In this document: piece after piece, positions 1-9,085 of the stretch | Layout: the number at the start of each line of letters is the position of its first letter | How positions within the stretch are numbered: position 1 is the stretch's first letter | NCBI RefSeq assembly: GCF_009846885.1 | Contig: NZ_WUWM01000018.1 | Span: 62,001-126,000 of the forward strand | Direction: 5' to 3' | Length of the DNA stretch: 64,000 nucleotides | Origin: Paenibacillus puerhi | GTDB taxonomy: Bacteria > Bacillota > Bacilli > Paenibacillales > NBRC-103111 | The notes under the pieces: model-generated | Databases searched by the model: none | What the model was told of the DNA's origin: nothing | Seen by the model: only the letters and a program-made list of their open reading frames with translations | Position numbers and translations under genes: made by a program

Positions 1-84
1 GCCTCTCGTATATGGGTTTCTCCGAATGGAGAGACATGGTACTATATCCATACGTGGCAGGGTCCCAAATGGGTGCGTCCTTAG
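1..84 (+). CDS. C-terminal end of an unidentified protein (cut by window edge)
   Basis: An open frame runs from base 1 to a TAG at 82-84 and encodes the last 27 residues of a protein whose start lies outside the window. The fragment is rich in Trp and Tyr and ends in GPKWVRP, which resembles the final strand of a secreted SH3-like or beta-repeat domain. That reading is only a guess from composition. A hairpin follows about 30 bases downstream. Confidence 0.5.
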   Translation, partial: ASRIWVSPNGETWYYIHTWQGPKWVRP

Positions 85-116
85 CTTGAACCAAACAAGA
101 AGATGACTGTTCAGAG

Positions 117-147
117 CCGGGACCCCTTGTACATCAAGGAGTCCCGG
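117..147 (+). terminator. Hairpin after the partial first gene, possible terminator
   Basis: A 13-base stem with one mismatch (CCGGGACCCCTTG against CAAGGAGTCCCGG) encloses a 5-base loop. Only a weak pyrimidine tail follows, so termination is uncertain. It lies between the partial gene at 1-84 and the membrane-protein gene at 317. I see no gene in 85-316. Confidence 0.4.
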
Positions 148-316
148 TCATCTTAGCGTGGAGTGCCGCTTTAGGGATTGCCGGGCAACGAAAGTTATCC
201 ATTATTTGATGGATGGGAAGTTGTAGAAGGCTGCCCGCGGGCTGCTTGCGGACGTGCTTCAGCGGAGTGCGGGGCGCTTTGTCCAAGTATTGACGGTATG
301 GAGCCAGGGGGATAAA

Positions 317-853
317 ATGAAAGAGTTGTACATACATACCGGGGCAATCGGCCCCATGCTGAAAGAAGGCTTCTTGTTGATGAATACGAAGACCGTAGCG
401 ATAGGCTTGTATATCATGCTGGTCTATTGGCTATCCTTGCATGTACCAAGCTTGCATCTGCTATTCTTTCCTACGCTCGGGGCGTTCAGCCTCCTCTTTA
501 TTTCCCGCCCTTTGCATCCGAAGGAAGTAGGCAGAGTGGCATTGGGGGCCATTATTTCCTCCCTGATCGGAGCTATATCGTTTTATATCCATCCGGGTGT
601 GGTTTCTTTATTCATCAATACGCTGATCACGATCTGGCTGATTAAGAGATTCCATTGGAATGCGCCTCCGATCCTGGCGGTGTCCTTCATCCCATTCTTC
701 GCACAATCGCCTGTCTGGTGGGTGGTCCCTGTCTCAGTAGCCGGTTCAATTCTGGGATTGCTGGCCACTCTGTATATCGTCCATGTCGTGGAACGCTTGC
801 TTACTCCGGTCATGCTGCCGTTTGTTTCCGCCAAAAAGCAAAGCATGGATTAA
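317..853 (+). CDS. HPP-family-like integral membrane protein
   Basis: 178 residues from the ATG at 317, chosen because AGGGGG lies 7 bases upstream; the open frame extends back to 254 without a ribosome site. The protein is almost entirely hydrophobic, with about five membrane segments, a short basic loop (SRPLHPKE) and the motif WNAPPILAVSF in the place where HPP-family proteins carry HPPG. I assign it to HPP-like membrane proteins with moderate confidence; substrate and role are unknown. It stands alone before thrC, 58 bases away. Confidence 0.6.
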   Translation: MKELYIHTGAIGPMLKEGFLLMNTKTVAIGLYIMLVYWLSLHVPSLHLLFFPTLGAFSLLFISRPLHPKEVGRVALGAIISSLIGAISFYIHPGVVSLFINTLITIWLIKRFHWNAPPILAVSFIPFFAQSPVWWVVPVSVAGSILGLLATLYIVHVVERLLTPVMLPFVSAKKQSMD

Positions 854-911
854 CACAAGCGCCCGGATAAGCTACAATAGAAACTAATTCAAGAGCATGA
901 GGGGAGCGCTT

Positions 912-2300
912 ATGAAATATATCAGTACACGGGGACAAGTTTCCCCTATAGGATTTGTCGACGCGATTCTGATGGGACTGGCCGACGATGGCGGCCTGCT
1001 GGTTCCTGAGCATATTCCGCAAGTACCGGAGGCTGTTTTGAAGCAATGGCAGAAGCTTTCGTACCCTGAGCTTGCCCTGGAGGTCTTCTCCTTGTATGTG
1101 AACGAGGAGATTCCACGCGAAGACCTGAAGAAGCTGGTCGATGACAGCTACTCGACGTTCCGGCATGAGGAAGTGACGCCCGTACGCGAGCTGGGAGACG
1201 GCCGGTATGTGCTGGAGCTGTTCCATGGTCCGACCTTTGCCTTCAAGGACGTGGCGCTGCAGTTCCTGGGCAATCTGTATTCGTATGTGTCCCGCAAGAC
1301 GAACTCCATCATTCATATCCTTGGAGCAACGTCGGGCGACACGGGAGCCTCGGCGATCGAGGGTGTGCGCGGCAAGGAAGGAATCCGTATTTGTATCCTG
1401 CATCCTCATCAGAAGGTAAGCAAGGTGCAGGAGCTTCAGATGACGACGGTCGATGACGCCAACGTCTTGAATCTGGCGGTGGAAGGCACCTTCGATGATT
1501 GCCAGCGCATCATTAAGGAGCTGTTCGCCGATGTCGGATTTAAGCACCAGTATCATCTGCGTGCGATCAACTCCATTAATATAGCGCGGATTCTCGCGCA
1601 GACGGTTTATTATTTCTATGCCTACTTCCGCCTGGCGGACAAAGGGCAGACGGACAAGGCCAGCTTCAGCGTACCGACCGGGAACTTCGGCGATATTTTT
1701 GCCGGATACCTCGCCCAGAAGATGGGGCTTCCCATCCACAGACTGATCCTGGCCACCAACGAGAACAACATCCTGGCCCGCTTCGTGAACGAGGGCGTCT
1801 ATCAGCCGGGGGAATTCCGGGGGACATACAGCCCTTCGATGGACATTCAGGTAGCGAGCAATTTCGAGCGGTACTTGTATTATTTGCACGGAGAGAACGC
1901 GGAGAAGGTTACTTCGCTTATGGCCCAGTTCAAAGCCGAGGGGCAGCTTGTCATCGAGGGAGACGTCCTGAAGCAAGTGCAAGCCGATTTCGCGGCGTAC
2001 AGCGTAGAGAACGAGGAATGCCTGAACGCCATCAGCGGTTACTACGAGCGGCATAACTACCTGCTGGACCCTCACACGGCCTGCGGCGCGGCAGCTGCGG
2101 ACCAGCTGGCGGAAGAAGGAGAAGCTGCGGTGGTGCTGTCCACCGCCCACCCAGCCAAGTTCGATGAGGCGATTCGGCTGCGGCAGATCGCGCAGACTTA
2201 TCCGGAGCCTATCCAGGCGCTGTTCGACAAGCCGCAGATCCAAACGGTAGTCGGCGGGACCAATGAAGAGATTAAGGCGCAGCTGGAAGCCTTCTTTTAA
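912..2300 (+). CDS. thrC: Threonine synthase
   Basis: 462 residues, the long type of threonine synthase, which converts O-phosphohomoserine to threonine using pyridoxal phosphate. The N-terminal strand MKYISTRGQVSP and the motif HGPTFAFKD are characteristic; Lys112 of FAFKD should form the Schiff base. LGATSGDTG and SVPTGNFGD match the cofactor phosphate-binding loops. The start is taken at 912, with GAGGGG 8 bases upstream, rather than the in-frame ATG at 897. It is monocistronic: a membrane-protein gene precedes it and a strong terminator follows. No threonine-attenuation leader is visible. Confidence 0.95.
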   Translation: MKYISTRGQVSPIGFVDAILMGLADDGGLLVPEHIPQVPEAVLKQWQKLSYPELALEVFSLYVNEEIPREDLKKLVDDSYSTFRHEEVTPVRELGDGRYVLELFHGPTFAFKDVALQFLGNLYSYVSRKTNSIIHILGATSGDTGASAIEGVRGKEGIRICILHPHQKVSKVQELQMTTVDDANVLNLAVEGTFDDCQRIIKELFADVGFKHQYHLRAINSINIARILAQTVYYFYAYFRLADKGQTDKASFSVPTGNFGDIFAGYLAQKMGLPIHRLILATNENNILARFVNEGVYQPGEFRGTYSPSMDIQVASNFERYLYYLHGENAEKVTSLMAQFKAEGQLVIEGDVLKQVQADFAAYSVENEECLNAISGYYERHNYLLDPHTACGAAAADQLAEEGEAAVVLSTAHPAKFDEAIRLRQIAQTYPEPIQALFDKPQIQTVVGGTNEEIKAQLEAFF

Positions 2301-2332
2301 TTAAAGCGAGATGCGGCCCAAGCGGCAGCCTG

Positions 2333-2362
2333 AATAAGCCATCCGGCGGGATGGCTTATTTT
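2333..2362 (+). terminator. Rho-independent terminator of thrC
   Basis: A perfect 12-bp stem (AATAAGCCATCC / GGATGGCTTATT) with a 4-base loop and a short T tail begins 33 bases after the thrC stop. The rest of 2363-2571 holds no convincing gene. Confidence 0.85.
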
Positions 2363-2571
2363 GCATGGTGCGATAGCGGGCAGAGGGGGCCGGGTCCTGA
2401 AGGAAGCATCGGCGCGGCTTTGCTTAGGCGGGTTCGGGGGCAAGGTGTGCCGTCGCAAGGGCGCTCTTCGGCTCACTTCCCCAGCAGCAGGTTCGACAGA
2501 AGTTGCCAGAATAAGTGAGGAAACGTTGGAGCCTAGCGGAAATTGTTCCACATGGAACTTTTTTGTCGAGT

Positions 2572-3588
2572 TTAGGAGGCAGGCGTATGTCGATCCACTT
2601 CCACTATGCACTGGGATGAGGCATCCCAGCGCCAGCGGGGGCGGACTCCCTGCAGATGAACCCCGCCATACCATTCGTCGATCCCCTGCAGGTCGATCCA
2701 ATCCATCTCCCCCTCCAAAACCCTTCTGCCAAGGTCGGTTATCTCAATCTCATTGCCGCGCAGGGGTAACGGAGATTCCTTATAGGAAGGAAAGTCCTGC
2801 GGGACTTTGAGCTGCAGCAGAGGATAGGGAGCTTGCGACATTTTCTTCAGCACATACCCGTACTGCAGGTCCCCCATGCCAAGCAGATGAAGCTTGCCTC
2901 CCACTTGATCGAACAAGTCATGCGAGGAGCGGATACCGGCGTGAAGCATCTCCAGCGTGGTCTGCTCTACGATGCCTAGGCCATTATGCGTTGAGGGGAA
3001 CCGCGACAGATGAGATTGGAAGGCAGCCCGAGCAAACGGCAGGGAAGACGTATCTGTGCTTGGACTTGGCTGCAGCGATGAGGGATCCGCCGAGGTATAG
3101 GCTTGCCACCATGCGCTGCCCGATTCCAGCTCTTGCGCACCGATGGGGACCCATGCGCCGGATAAGGTTTTCATTTGCTCCAGAGACAGCTGTCCGAGTC
3201 CCCGAAAAAGCTCGATGCCGGGAAACTCCCCTATGCTCAGCAGACTCAGCTTCGTGTGCTTCAAGGACTGGCCGGAGAACCAGTGAAGCAGGTAGCATAG
3301 CATCGTCTGATCGAATAAATCATGCTCGAACCAGCATACGATCTCCTCATGGTGATGGAAGTCCGCCAAGACCTTCTCCTGAGCTTCGCTGATCTGCATA
3401 TACTCCTGCGGGGGAATGCCCAGCGTTTGCTCTAAATAACTGGCCCGTACGGTACGGTGGTCCCTAGCAGCAGGATCCGCAGCAACGGGTCCGTGGGGAT
3501 ATACCTCTCTCCATACGAGTATATCGCCTTGTACAATGCCTTGCCGCAGCTTCTCCGCCACCGAATCTCCATTGACAATATGGAGCAT
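2572..3588 (-). CDS. DUF1835 domain protein
   Basis: 338 residues with the typical N-terminus of DUF1835 proteins (MLHIVNGDSVAEKL) and the conserved acidic stretch CWFEHDLFDQ near residue 85. The C-terminal half fits the helical domain that accompanies DUF1835. The biochemical function of the family is unknown. The start is supported by AAAGGAGG 8 bases upstream. It is transcribed leftward behind the HAD-Nudix gene, with about 56 bases between them, so the two may be co-transcribed. Confidence 0.85.
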   Translation of the reverse strand: MLHIVNGDSVAEKLRQGIVQGDILVWREVYPHGPVAADPAARDHRTVRASYLEQTLGIPPQEYMQISEAQEKVLADFHHHEEIVCWFEHDLFDQTMLCYLLHWFSGQSLKHTKLSLLSIGEFPGIELFRGLGQLSLEQMKTLSGAWVPIGAQELESGSAWWQAYTSADPSSLQPSPSTDTSSLPFARAAFQSHLSRFPSTHNGLGIVEQTTLEMLHAGIRSSHDLFDQVGGKLHLLGMGDLQYGYVLKKMSQAPYPLLQLKVPQDFPSYKESPLPLRGNEIEITDLGRRVLEGEMDWIDLQGIDEWYGGVHLQGVRPRWRWDASSQCIVEVDRHTPAS

Positions 3589-3644
3589 TTGTCATTCCTC
3601 CTTTGGACTGCTTATGGATTAGGGAGCCTTAGCCGCAACATCAT

Positions 3645-4913
3645 TTAGTCTATGATGACATTTTTATTAGGATTTCTTAGATATTCAAACATCAATTTAA
3701 CTTGTTTCTCCGTATTACGTTCAGCTGATAACTCAGGTAATGAGTTCTCTTCGAAAAATCGCACCTCACTCGTTTCAAGACCACATAGCGCTTGTCCCCC
3801 AACGATTTTACAAAGAATAAAAAATTTATAAACATGATAGGGCTCTGGTGGGTGGTCATGGAACTTTTTATCTAAGACAGCCAGTAATCGTTCAGCGACT
3901 ACATCAAATCCAGACTCCTCCTTAATTTCTTTCACCGCTGTTTCTGATGGAGAATATCCTATATCTGCCCACCCGCCAGGCAGCGCCCATGCACCATCAA
4001 TCTTTTCTTTTATCAAAAGAATTTTACTATCTTGAAATACGACGCCGCGTACATCGACCTTAGGGGTAGCGTATCCTGTTTCATTTGCAAAGCTTAAGCT
4101 AATCTTCTCTTTCCCAACAAACGTATAATTTTCGAGAATATCCATACTAATTTGTCTTAAATGCTCATACCGTTCAAGATCATACACATCTTTGGTATAG
4201 GTTAATCCAATCTGCGCAATGGACTGAATTTGCTTTGCCCAATCTAACCATCGATGCTTCGCTTCCAGTTCGTTTTCTAATAAATGAAGAAACTGGTCCA
4301 CTTTTGTGAAAACCAAATCAGGCTGCACTTCAAAAGATACACTTTGAAAAATAGATAACCATTGCACGGCAAAAGTACGTAAACCAGCAGATTTTCCCGC
4401 CATAATATCAGCATTGCTATCTCCAATAAAAACAGCTTCATCGCTGTCCAAACCAAGAATTTTCAAAGCTGTCCTAATACCTTCCGGACGGGGTTTTGGC
4501 TTTTGAACATCATCACCTGAAATAACAACATCAAAGAAATGGGACAAATTCAACGATTCCGATGAGATTTGAAAGGCTGTTCTACTTTTTCCTGTAATGA
4601 CTCCGATTTTCAGGTTGTGTGACTTAATGTACTTTAGCATCATTAAAATGTCCGCAGACTGTTGTATTTGGTTCGTATGACCTTCTTTATAAAGCTGATA
4701 GTAGTCCTTAATCGCTTGATCTATTCTCTCTTTATTGACTAAGTTTTGTGTTATGATTTCATCTTCTGTCGGTCCGAACATAGAGACCAATTCGTCTGTT
4801 GATAGTTCCCTGTTGTCGTACTTCTTAAAAACAGATTTAAAGGCATAGAAGGAAAGAGATAAAGTATCGGCCAGTGTTCCATCAAAATCAAATAAAACAG
4901 CCTTTATAGCCAC
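3645..4913 (-). CDS. HAD phosphatase fused to a Nudix hydrolase
   Basis: 422 residues from a GTG at 4913, chosen for the TAGGAG 8 bases upstream and because HAD motif I follows at once. Residues 1-210 are a phosphoglycolate-phosphatase-like HAD domain: FDFDGTLADT (motif I), VITGKSRT (II), the KPKPRP lysine, and FIGDSNADIMAG (IV). Residues 225-290 resemble the Nudix N-terminal domain, and residues 290-420 hold the Nudix fold with GGWADIG and KEIKEESG. The fusion suggests linked removal of phosphate and pyrophosphate from a nucleotide or nucleotide-sugar; this is inference. The gene is visibly more A+T-rich than its neighbours, which hints at transfer. Confidence 0.85.
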   Translation of the reverse strand: MAIKAVLFDFDGTLADTLSLSFYAFKSVFKKYDNRELSTDELVSMFGPTEDEIITQNLVNKERIDQAIKDYYQLYKEGHTNQIQQSADILMMLKYIKSHNLKIGVITGKSRTAFQISSESLNLSHFFDVVISGDDVQKPKPRPEGIRTALKILGLDSDEAVFIGDSNADIMAGKSAGLRTFAVQWLSIFQSVSFEVQPDLVFTKVDQFLHLLENELEAKHRWLDWAKQIQSIAQIGLTYTKDVYDLERYEHLRQISMDILENYTFVGKEKISLSFANETGYATPKVDVRGVVFQDSKILLIKEKIDGAWALPGGWADIGYSPSETAVKEIKEESGFDVVAERLLAVLDKKFHDHPPEPYHVYKFFILCKIVGGQALCGLETSEVRFFEENSLPELSAERNTEKQVKLMFEYLRNPNKNVIID

Positions 4914-5053
4914 ATATCCAGCTCCTAACGGATAACAATTTATTGGCATTGATTATATCACATAATTTCCATAGTATGGATGAAGGGCTTGTGAATTGGT
5001 TTAAGTGGAAAGAGTGTTCAAATTAAAGTCATGTAAAGTTTGGAGGAAGAATT

Positions 5054-5536
5054 TTGAATAAAAAATTAACGCTATTAGCAGCTGCCATATGCGTCGTCAG
5101 CATTTTGGGTACTTCAGCAGCGTTTGCAAAAATAGATCCGACAGGAAAGTTAGCGCAACTTGAATCCCAATTGTCAGCTAGCATAAAAAAGTTTAACGAG
5201 ATGCCGAATCAGACTAAAGAAGAACAGGATGCTGTCGTTGCTGAAGGAAAAAAGATCAAGCAACTTGATATCGAAAAAGAAAAGCAGAGAAGAGAATTAG
5301 ATCCGGATGACGAGGCTCATTTCGAAAATCAGCTGGACTCTTACATCCTCGGGTCAAAAGCAGGAATTGTGGAGCTGAAAGAGCGAGCAGAAAGAGAGCA
5401 AAATCCGGAGTTTTTGAAACAAGCAGAAAAAATCCAACAAAAAATAGCTAGACTTGAAAAAGAAAAAGAAGCTTATTTGAAAAAAGAAAAGACAGTTGGA
5501 CAATTGCGCAAAGAACTCAAGCTACCAGCAGCCTGA
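5054..5536 (+). CDS. Secreted coiled-coil protein of unknown function
   Basis: 160 residues starting at a TTG with GGAGGA 8 bases upstream. Residues 1-25 form a clear signal peptide (MNKK, hydrophobic core, AFA cleavage site). The mature part is highly charged, rich in Lys, Glu and Gln, and predicted to be mostly helical coiled coil, with heptad-like spacing around residues 95-150. No enzyme motif is visible. Like the HAD-Nudix gene on its left it is A+T-rich, so the two may share an origin. It lies before the ileS leader and probably has its own promoter. Confidence 0.75.
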   Translation: MNKKLTLLAAAICVVSILGTSAAFAKIDPTGKLAQLESQLSASIKKFNEMPNQTKEEQDAVVAEGKKIKQLDIEKEKQRRELDPDDEAHFENQLDSYILGSKAGIVELKERAEREQNPEFLKQAEKIQQKIARLEKEKEAYLKKEKTVGQLRKELKLPAA

Positions 5537-5616
5537 CATTTCACGCGAAGGTTGACTTTCCTGCTCAATCGGTGTAAAACTAACTTATCTAAATCATCTG
5601 AACACATTCGATGACG

Positions 5617-5880
5617 AGAACGAGTACGCTAAACCCCTTGTCCCCCAGAGAGTTGGCCACGTGCTGAAAGCCAACGTTCAAGACTTAGCCGAACATCCTC
5701 TCCGAGAAGGAAGGCTGAAGCAATCCAAGTAAGCTGACCCGGGATCCCGCCGTTACAAGGGACGCGTATGATGGTACGCAGTACGAGTGTCGCAGCAGTC
5801 ACGCAGGTGGTGTCGGCTGGGGAACAAGGGTGGTAGCGCGAGAGTCAATCTCGTCCCTTATGGGGCGGGATTTTTTTGTT
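5617..5880 (+). promoter_or_regulatory. T-box leader riboswitch of ileS
   Basis: The leader shows the landmarks of a tRNA-sensing T-box. A Stem I region lies at about 5640-5710 with an AGAGAGTTGG / CCAAC arm. A candidate specifier ATC (isoleucine) lies at 5695-5697 within GAACATC. The T-box sequence AAGGGTGGTAGCGCGAG at 5826-5842 differs from the usual ACCGCG core at one base. A terminator stem (CTCGTCCC / GGGGCGGGA) with seven T follows, ending near 5877. Uncharged tRNA-Ile should pair through its acceptor end and favour antitermination, raising ileS expression on isoleucine starvation. Confidence 0.9.
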
Positions 5881-5919
5881 TTTCATAGCGAATGAATGGA
5901 AAAGGAAGGGTGATCCCTG

Positions 5920-8900
5920 ATGAGAAAAGTGGATGTGAAGGAGAAAGCAAGGGTCCGCGAGCTGCGCGTATTGGGGCAGTGGAGGGAGCAGAATACATTC
6001 CGTCAATCGATCGATAACCGGGCGAACAAGCCAAATTTCGTATTCTACGAGGGGCCTCCAACGGCCAATGGCAAGCCTCACATCGGGCATGTGCTGGGAC
6101 GTGTCATCAAGGACTTTATCGGCCGATACAAGACGATGTCCGGCTACCGGGTCGTTCGCAAGGCGGGCTGGGATACGCACGGGCTTCCGGTCGAGCTCGG
6201 GGTCGAGAAGCAGCTCGGGATTTCCGGCAAGCAGGACATTGAGAAGTACGGCGTAGCGGAATTCGTGAACGCATGCCGCGGCAGCGTATTCGAATATGAG
6301 AGGCAGTGGCGCGAATTGACGGAAGCGATCGGCTACTGGACCGATATGGAGCATCCGTATGTCACCTTGACCAACGACTATATCGAGAGCGTCTGGCATA
6401 TTCTGTCGACGATACACGGGAAAGGACTGCTGTACAAGGGCCATCGCGTCAGCCCTTACTGTCCGGACTGCCAGACGACGCTCAGCTCGCATGAGGTGGC
6501 GCAGGGCTACGAGGATGTGAAGGACTTGAGCGCCACGGTCAAGTTCAGGAGCAAGGCCGGCCGCGAAGTGTTTCTCGCTTGGACGACTACGCCCTGGACG
6601 CTTCCGGCCAATGTGGCGCTTGCTGTCCACCGCGATCTGGAGTATGCCAAGGTCGAGCAGCAGGGCGAGGTATATATTGTAGCGCGTAACCTGGTAGAGC
6701 AGGTGATGAAGCAGGACTACACGATCCTGTCCACGCATAAGGGAGCGGAATTTGTCGGTGTTCCTTACGAGCCGCCGTTCGGCTATGTGAGCGTGAAGCT
6801 GGGGCATGTCGTCGTGGACGCAGACTACGTGAGCGATACGAGCGGCACGGGGATCGTCCATCTTGCACCGGCGCATGGGGAGGATGACTACCGGACGGTG
6901 CGCAGCCATGGGATCGACTTTTTGAATGTCGTGAACACGGCCGGGCGCTATACCGACGAGGTTACCGATTTTGCCGGCCGATTCGTGAAGGATTGCGACG
7001 TGGATATCGTGAAGGAGCTATCCGCCCGGGGGCTGCTTTATGCCAAGGAGCGCTACGAGCACAGCTACCCGTTCTGCTGGCGGTGCAAATCCCCGCTGCT
7101 CTATTATGCGACGGAGAGCTGGTTTATCCGGACGACGGCCGTGAAGGACCAACTGATCGAGAATAACCGCAAGATCGACTGGTACCCCGCATACCTGCAG
7201 GAAGGACGCTTCGGGAAGTTCCTGGAGGAGCTGGTTGACTGGAATATCAGCCGGAACCGATACTGGGGGACCCCGCTGAATGTGTGGCTGTGTCAGGACT
7301 GCGGAAGCGAGTATGCGCCCGGCAGCTATCGGGAGCTGAAGGAACGGGCGCTGCAGCCGATCGGCGACGATCTGGAGCTGCATAAGCCTTACGTGGATGA
7401 GATTCAGCTGCGCTGCTCCTGCGGCGGGACGATGGAGCGGACGCCGGAGGTGATCGACGTCTGGTTCGACAGCGGCTCTATGCCATTCGCACAGTATCAT
7501 TATCCATTCGGGGATAAGCAGCTGTTCCGGGAGCAATATCCGGCCGATATGATTTGCGAAGGCATCGATCAGACGCGGGGCTGGTTTTTCAGTTTGCTCG
7601 CCGTTTCGACGCTGTACAACGGTCAGGTGCCGTTTAAGGCCGTCATCTCGACTGGGCATATTCTTGATGAGGCCGGACAGAAGATGTCCAAGAGCAAGGG
7701 CAATGTGATCGACCCCTGGGAGATCATCGAGGAATTCGGCAGCGATGCCTTCCGCTGGGCGCTGCTTTCCGGAAGCCCGCCCTGGAACAGCAAGCGGTTC
7801 GCCAAGACGATGGTGGCGGAAGCAAAGTCCAAGGTCGTCGACACCCTGAATAACACGCATGCCTTCTATGCGCTGTACGCGGCGATCGATGGCTATAGCC
7901 CCGCCGAGCATCCCGAGAAGGCTTCGCAAAACGAGCTGGACCGCTGGATCGTATCGAGGCTGAACAATACATTGAGGGTCGTCCGACAAGGACTGGAGGC
8001 CAATGATTTCCTAGGTCCTGCCAAGCAGCTGGAGCGGCTGGTCGATGATCTGAGCAACTGGTATATCCGCCGGTCCCGCGACCGGTTCTGGGGCAGCGGG
8101 CTGACAGCCGATAAAGTGGCGGCCTACCAGACGCTGCGCGGCGTCCTGCTGACCGTGGCGAGGATCGTCGCTCCATATATGCCATTCATCGCCGAGGACT
8201 TGTGGGAGAATCTTGGCGGAGCGGGCAGCGTGCATCTGACGGACTATCCGGACGTGCAGGAAACGGCAGTCGATGAGCGGCTGGAGGCGGACATGGGCAC
8301 GGCGCGGCAGATTGTCGAGCTGGCCCGCACGATCCGGTCCGAATCCGGCGTAAAGACCCGCCAGCCGCTGTCCGAGCTCATCGTTTCGTTCGATGAGGAC
8401 TTCGATCTGAACCGGTTCGCGGACATCATCCGCGAGGAAATCAATGTGAAGATGCTGCGAGCAGAGCGCAGCAGCAGCAGCTTTGTGGAGTTCAGCCTCA
8501 AGCTGAACCTGAAAGCCGCCGGCAAGAAGTACGGTAAGCTTGTCGCACCGGTGCAAAGCTTCCTGCGCGAGCTCTCTCCCGATGAAGCGAGGCAAGCGGT
8601 CGAGCGCGGCGAGCTCAAGCTTGAAGCGGAAGGGCAGACCCTGGTGCTTCCGCTGGAGGAGCTGCTCGTCGAGAAGCAGGCGAAGGCCGGCTTTGCTTCG
8701 GCCTCGGGCGGCGGGATCACCGTTACCCTGAATACGGCGATTACGCCGGAGCTGGAGCAGGAGGGCTGGGTGCGGGAGGTTATCCGCATCGTGCAGGACT
8801 ACCGCAAGCAGCTGGAACTCCCGATCGAGAAGCGCATCCGTCTGGTACTGGATGTCGATGCCGGACTCCGGGAGGCGCTGGTCCGCTTTGACGGCGTCCT

Positions 8901-9000
8901 GCAGGAGCATGTGCTGCTGGAAAATGTCCGGTACGGGCAGGAGGAAGGGATGGCCTCGTTCCCGCTGGGAGAACGCCAGATTCGGCTGCTGATCGAATAG
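5920..9000 (+). CDS. ileS: Isoleucyl-tRNA synthetase, long eukaryote-like type
   Basis: 1026 residues. It charges tRNA-Ile with isoleucine in the cytosol and edits mischarged valine. The class I signatures are present: HIGH at residues 54-57 within EGPPTANGKPHIGH, and KMSKS at 588-592 within KMSKSKGNV. Length and the wording around HIGH fit the type 2 (eukaryote-like) IleRS rather than the shorter type 1 of about 920 residues in B. subtilis. Type 2 enzymes are generally insensitive to mupirocin, so resistance is a reasonable inference. Expression is probably governed by the T-box leader just upstream. The ATG at 5920 has AGGAAGGG about 10 bases before it. Confidence 0.96.
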   Translation: MRKVDVKEKARVRELRVLGQWREQNTFRQSIDNRANKPNFVFYEGPPTANGKPHIGHVLGRVIKDFIGRYKTMSGYRVVRKAGWDTHGLPVELGVEKQLGISGKQDIEKYGVAEFVNACRGSVFEYERQWRELTEAIGYWTDMEHPYVTLTNDYIESVWHILSTIHGKGLLYKGHRVSPYCPDCQTTLSSHEVAQGYEDVKDLSATVKFRSKAGREVFLAWTTTPWTLPANVALAVHRDLEYAKVEQQGEVYIVARNLVEQVMKQDYTILSTHKGAEFVGVPYEPPFGYVSVKLGHVVVDADYVSDTSGTGIVHLAPAHGEDDYRTVRSHGIDFLNVVNTAGRYTDEVTDFAGRFVKDCDVDIVKELSARGLLYAKERYEHSYPFCWRCKSPLLYYATESWFIRTTAVKDQLIENNRKIDWYPAYLQEGRFGKFLEELVDWNISRNRYWGTPLNVWLCQDCGSEYAPGSYRELKERALQPIGDDLELHKPYVDEIQLRCSCGGTMERTPEVIDVWFDSGSMPFAQYHYPFGDKQLFREQYPADMICEGIDQTRGWFFSLLAVSTLYNGQVPFKAVISTGHILDEAGQKMSKSKGNVIDPWEIIEEFGSDAFRWALLSGSPPWNSKRFAKTMVAEAKSKVVDTLNNTHAFYALYAAIDGYSPAEHPEKASQNELDRWIVSRLNNTLRVVRQGLEANDFLGPAKQLERLVDDLSNWYIRRSRDRFWGSGLTADKVAAYQTLRGVLLTVARIVAPYMPFIAEDLWENLGGAGSVHLTDYPDVQETAVDERLEADMGTARQIVELARTIRSESGVKTRQPLSELIVSFDEDFDLNRFADIIREEINVKMLRAERSSSSFVEFSLKLNLKAAGKKYGKLVAPVQSFLRELSPDEARQAVERGELKLEAEGQTLVLPLEELLVEKQAKAGFASASGGGITVTLNTAITPELEQEGWVREVIRIVQDYRKQLELPIEKRIRLVLDVDAGLREALVRFDGVLQEHVLLENVRYGQEEGMASFPLGERQIRLLIE

Positions 9001-9056
9001 CATAGGGGTAAGCAGAAATCGTGTGAACGCAGGGCTTGGACCCGTTCACATGCAGA

Positions 9057-9080
9057 GCCGCGGTGAAAGGAAGCCGCGGC
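9057..9080. terminator. Hairpin between convergent ileS and AraC-type gene
   Basis: GCCGCGG and CCGCGGC form a perfect 7-bp stem, in the 85 bases between the two convergent stops. A second weaker repeat (GTGAACG / CGTTCAC) lies at about 9020-9050. No long T run follows on the plus strand, so termination is plausible rather than certain. Confidence 0.45.
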
Positions 9081-9085
9081 GGCGT

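Noticed and set aside
810-2243. 477-codon minus-strand frame opposite thrC
   Set aside because: It mirrors thrC codon for codon and has no ribosome site; thrC itself carries all the expected motifs.
7018-9003. Long minus-strand frames opposite ileS (7018-7989, 8011-9003, also 5845-6909)
   Set aside because: Typical antisense shadows of a G+C-rich gene; no domain is recognisable.
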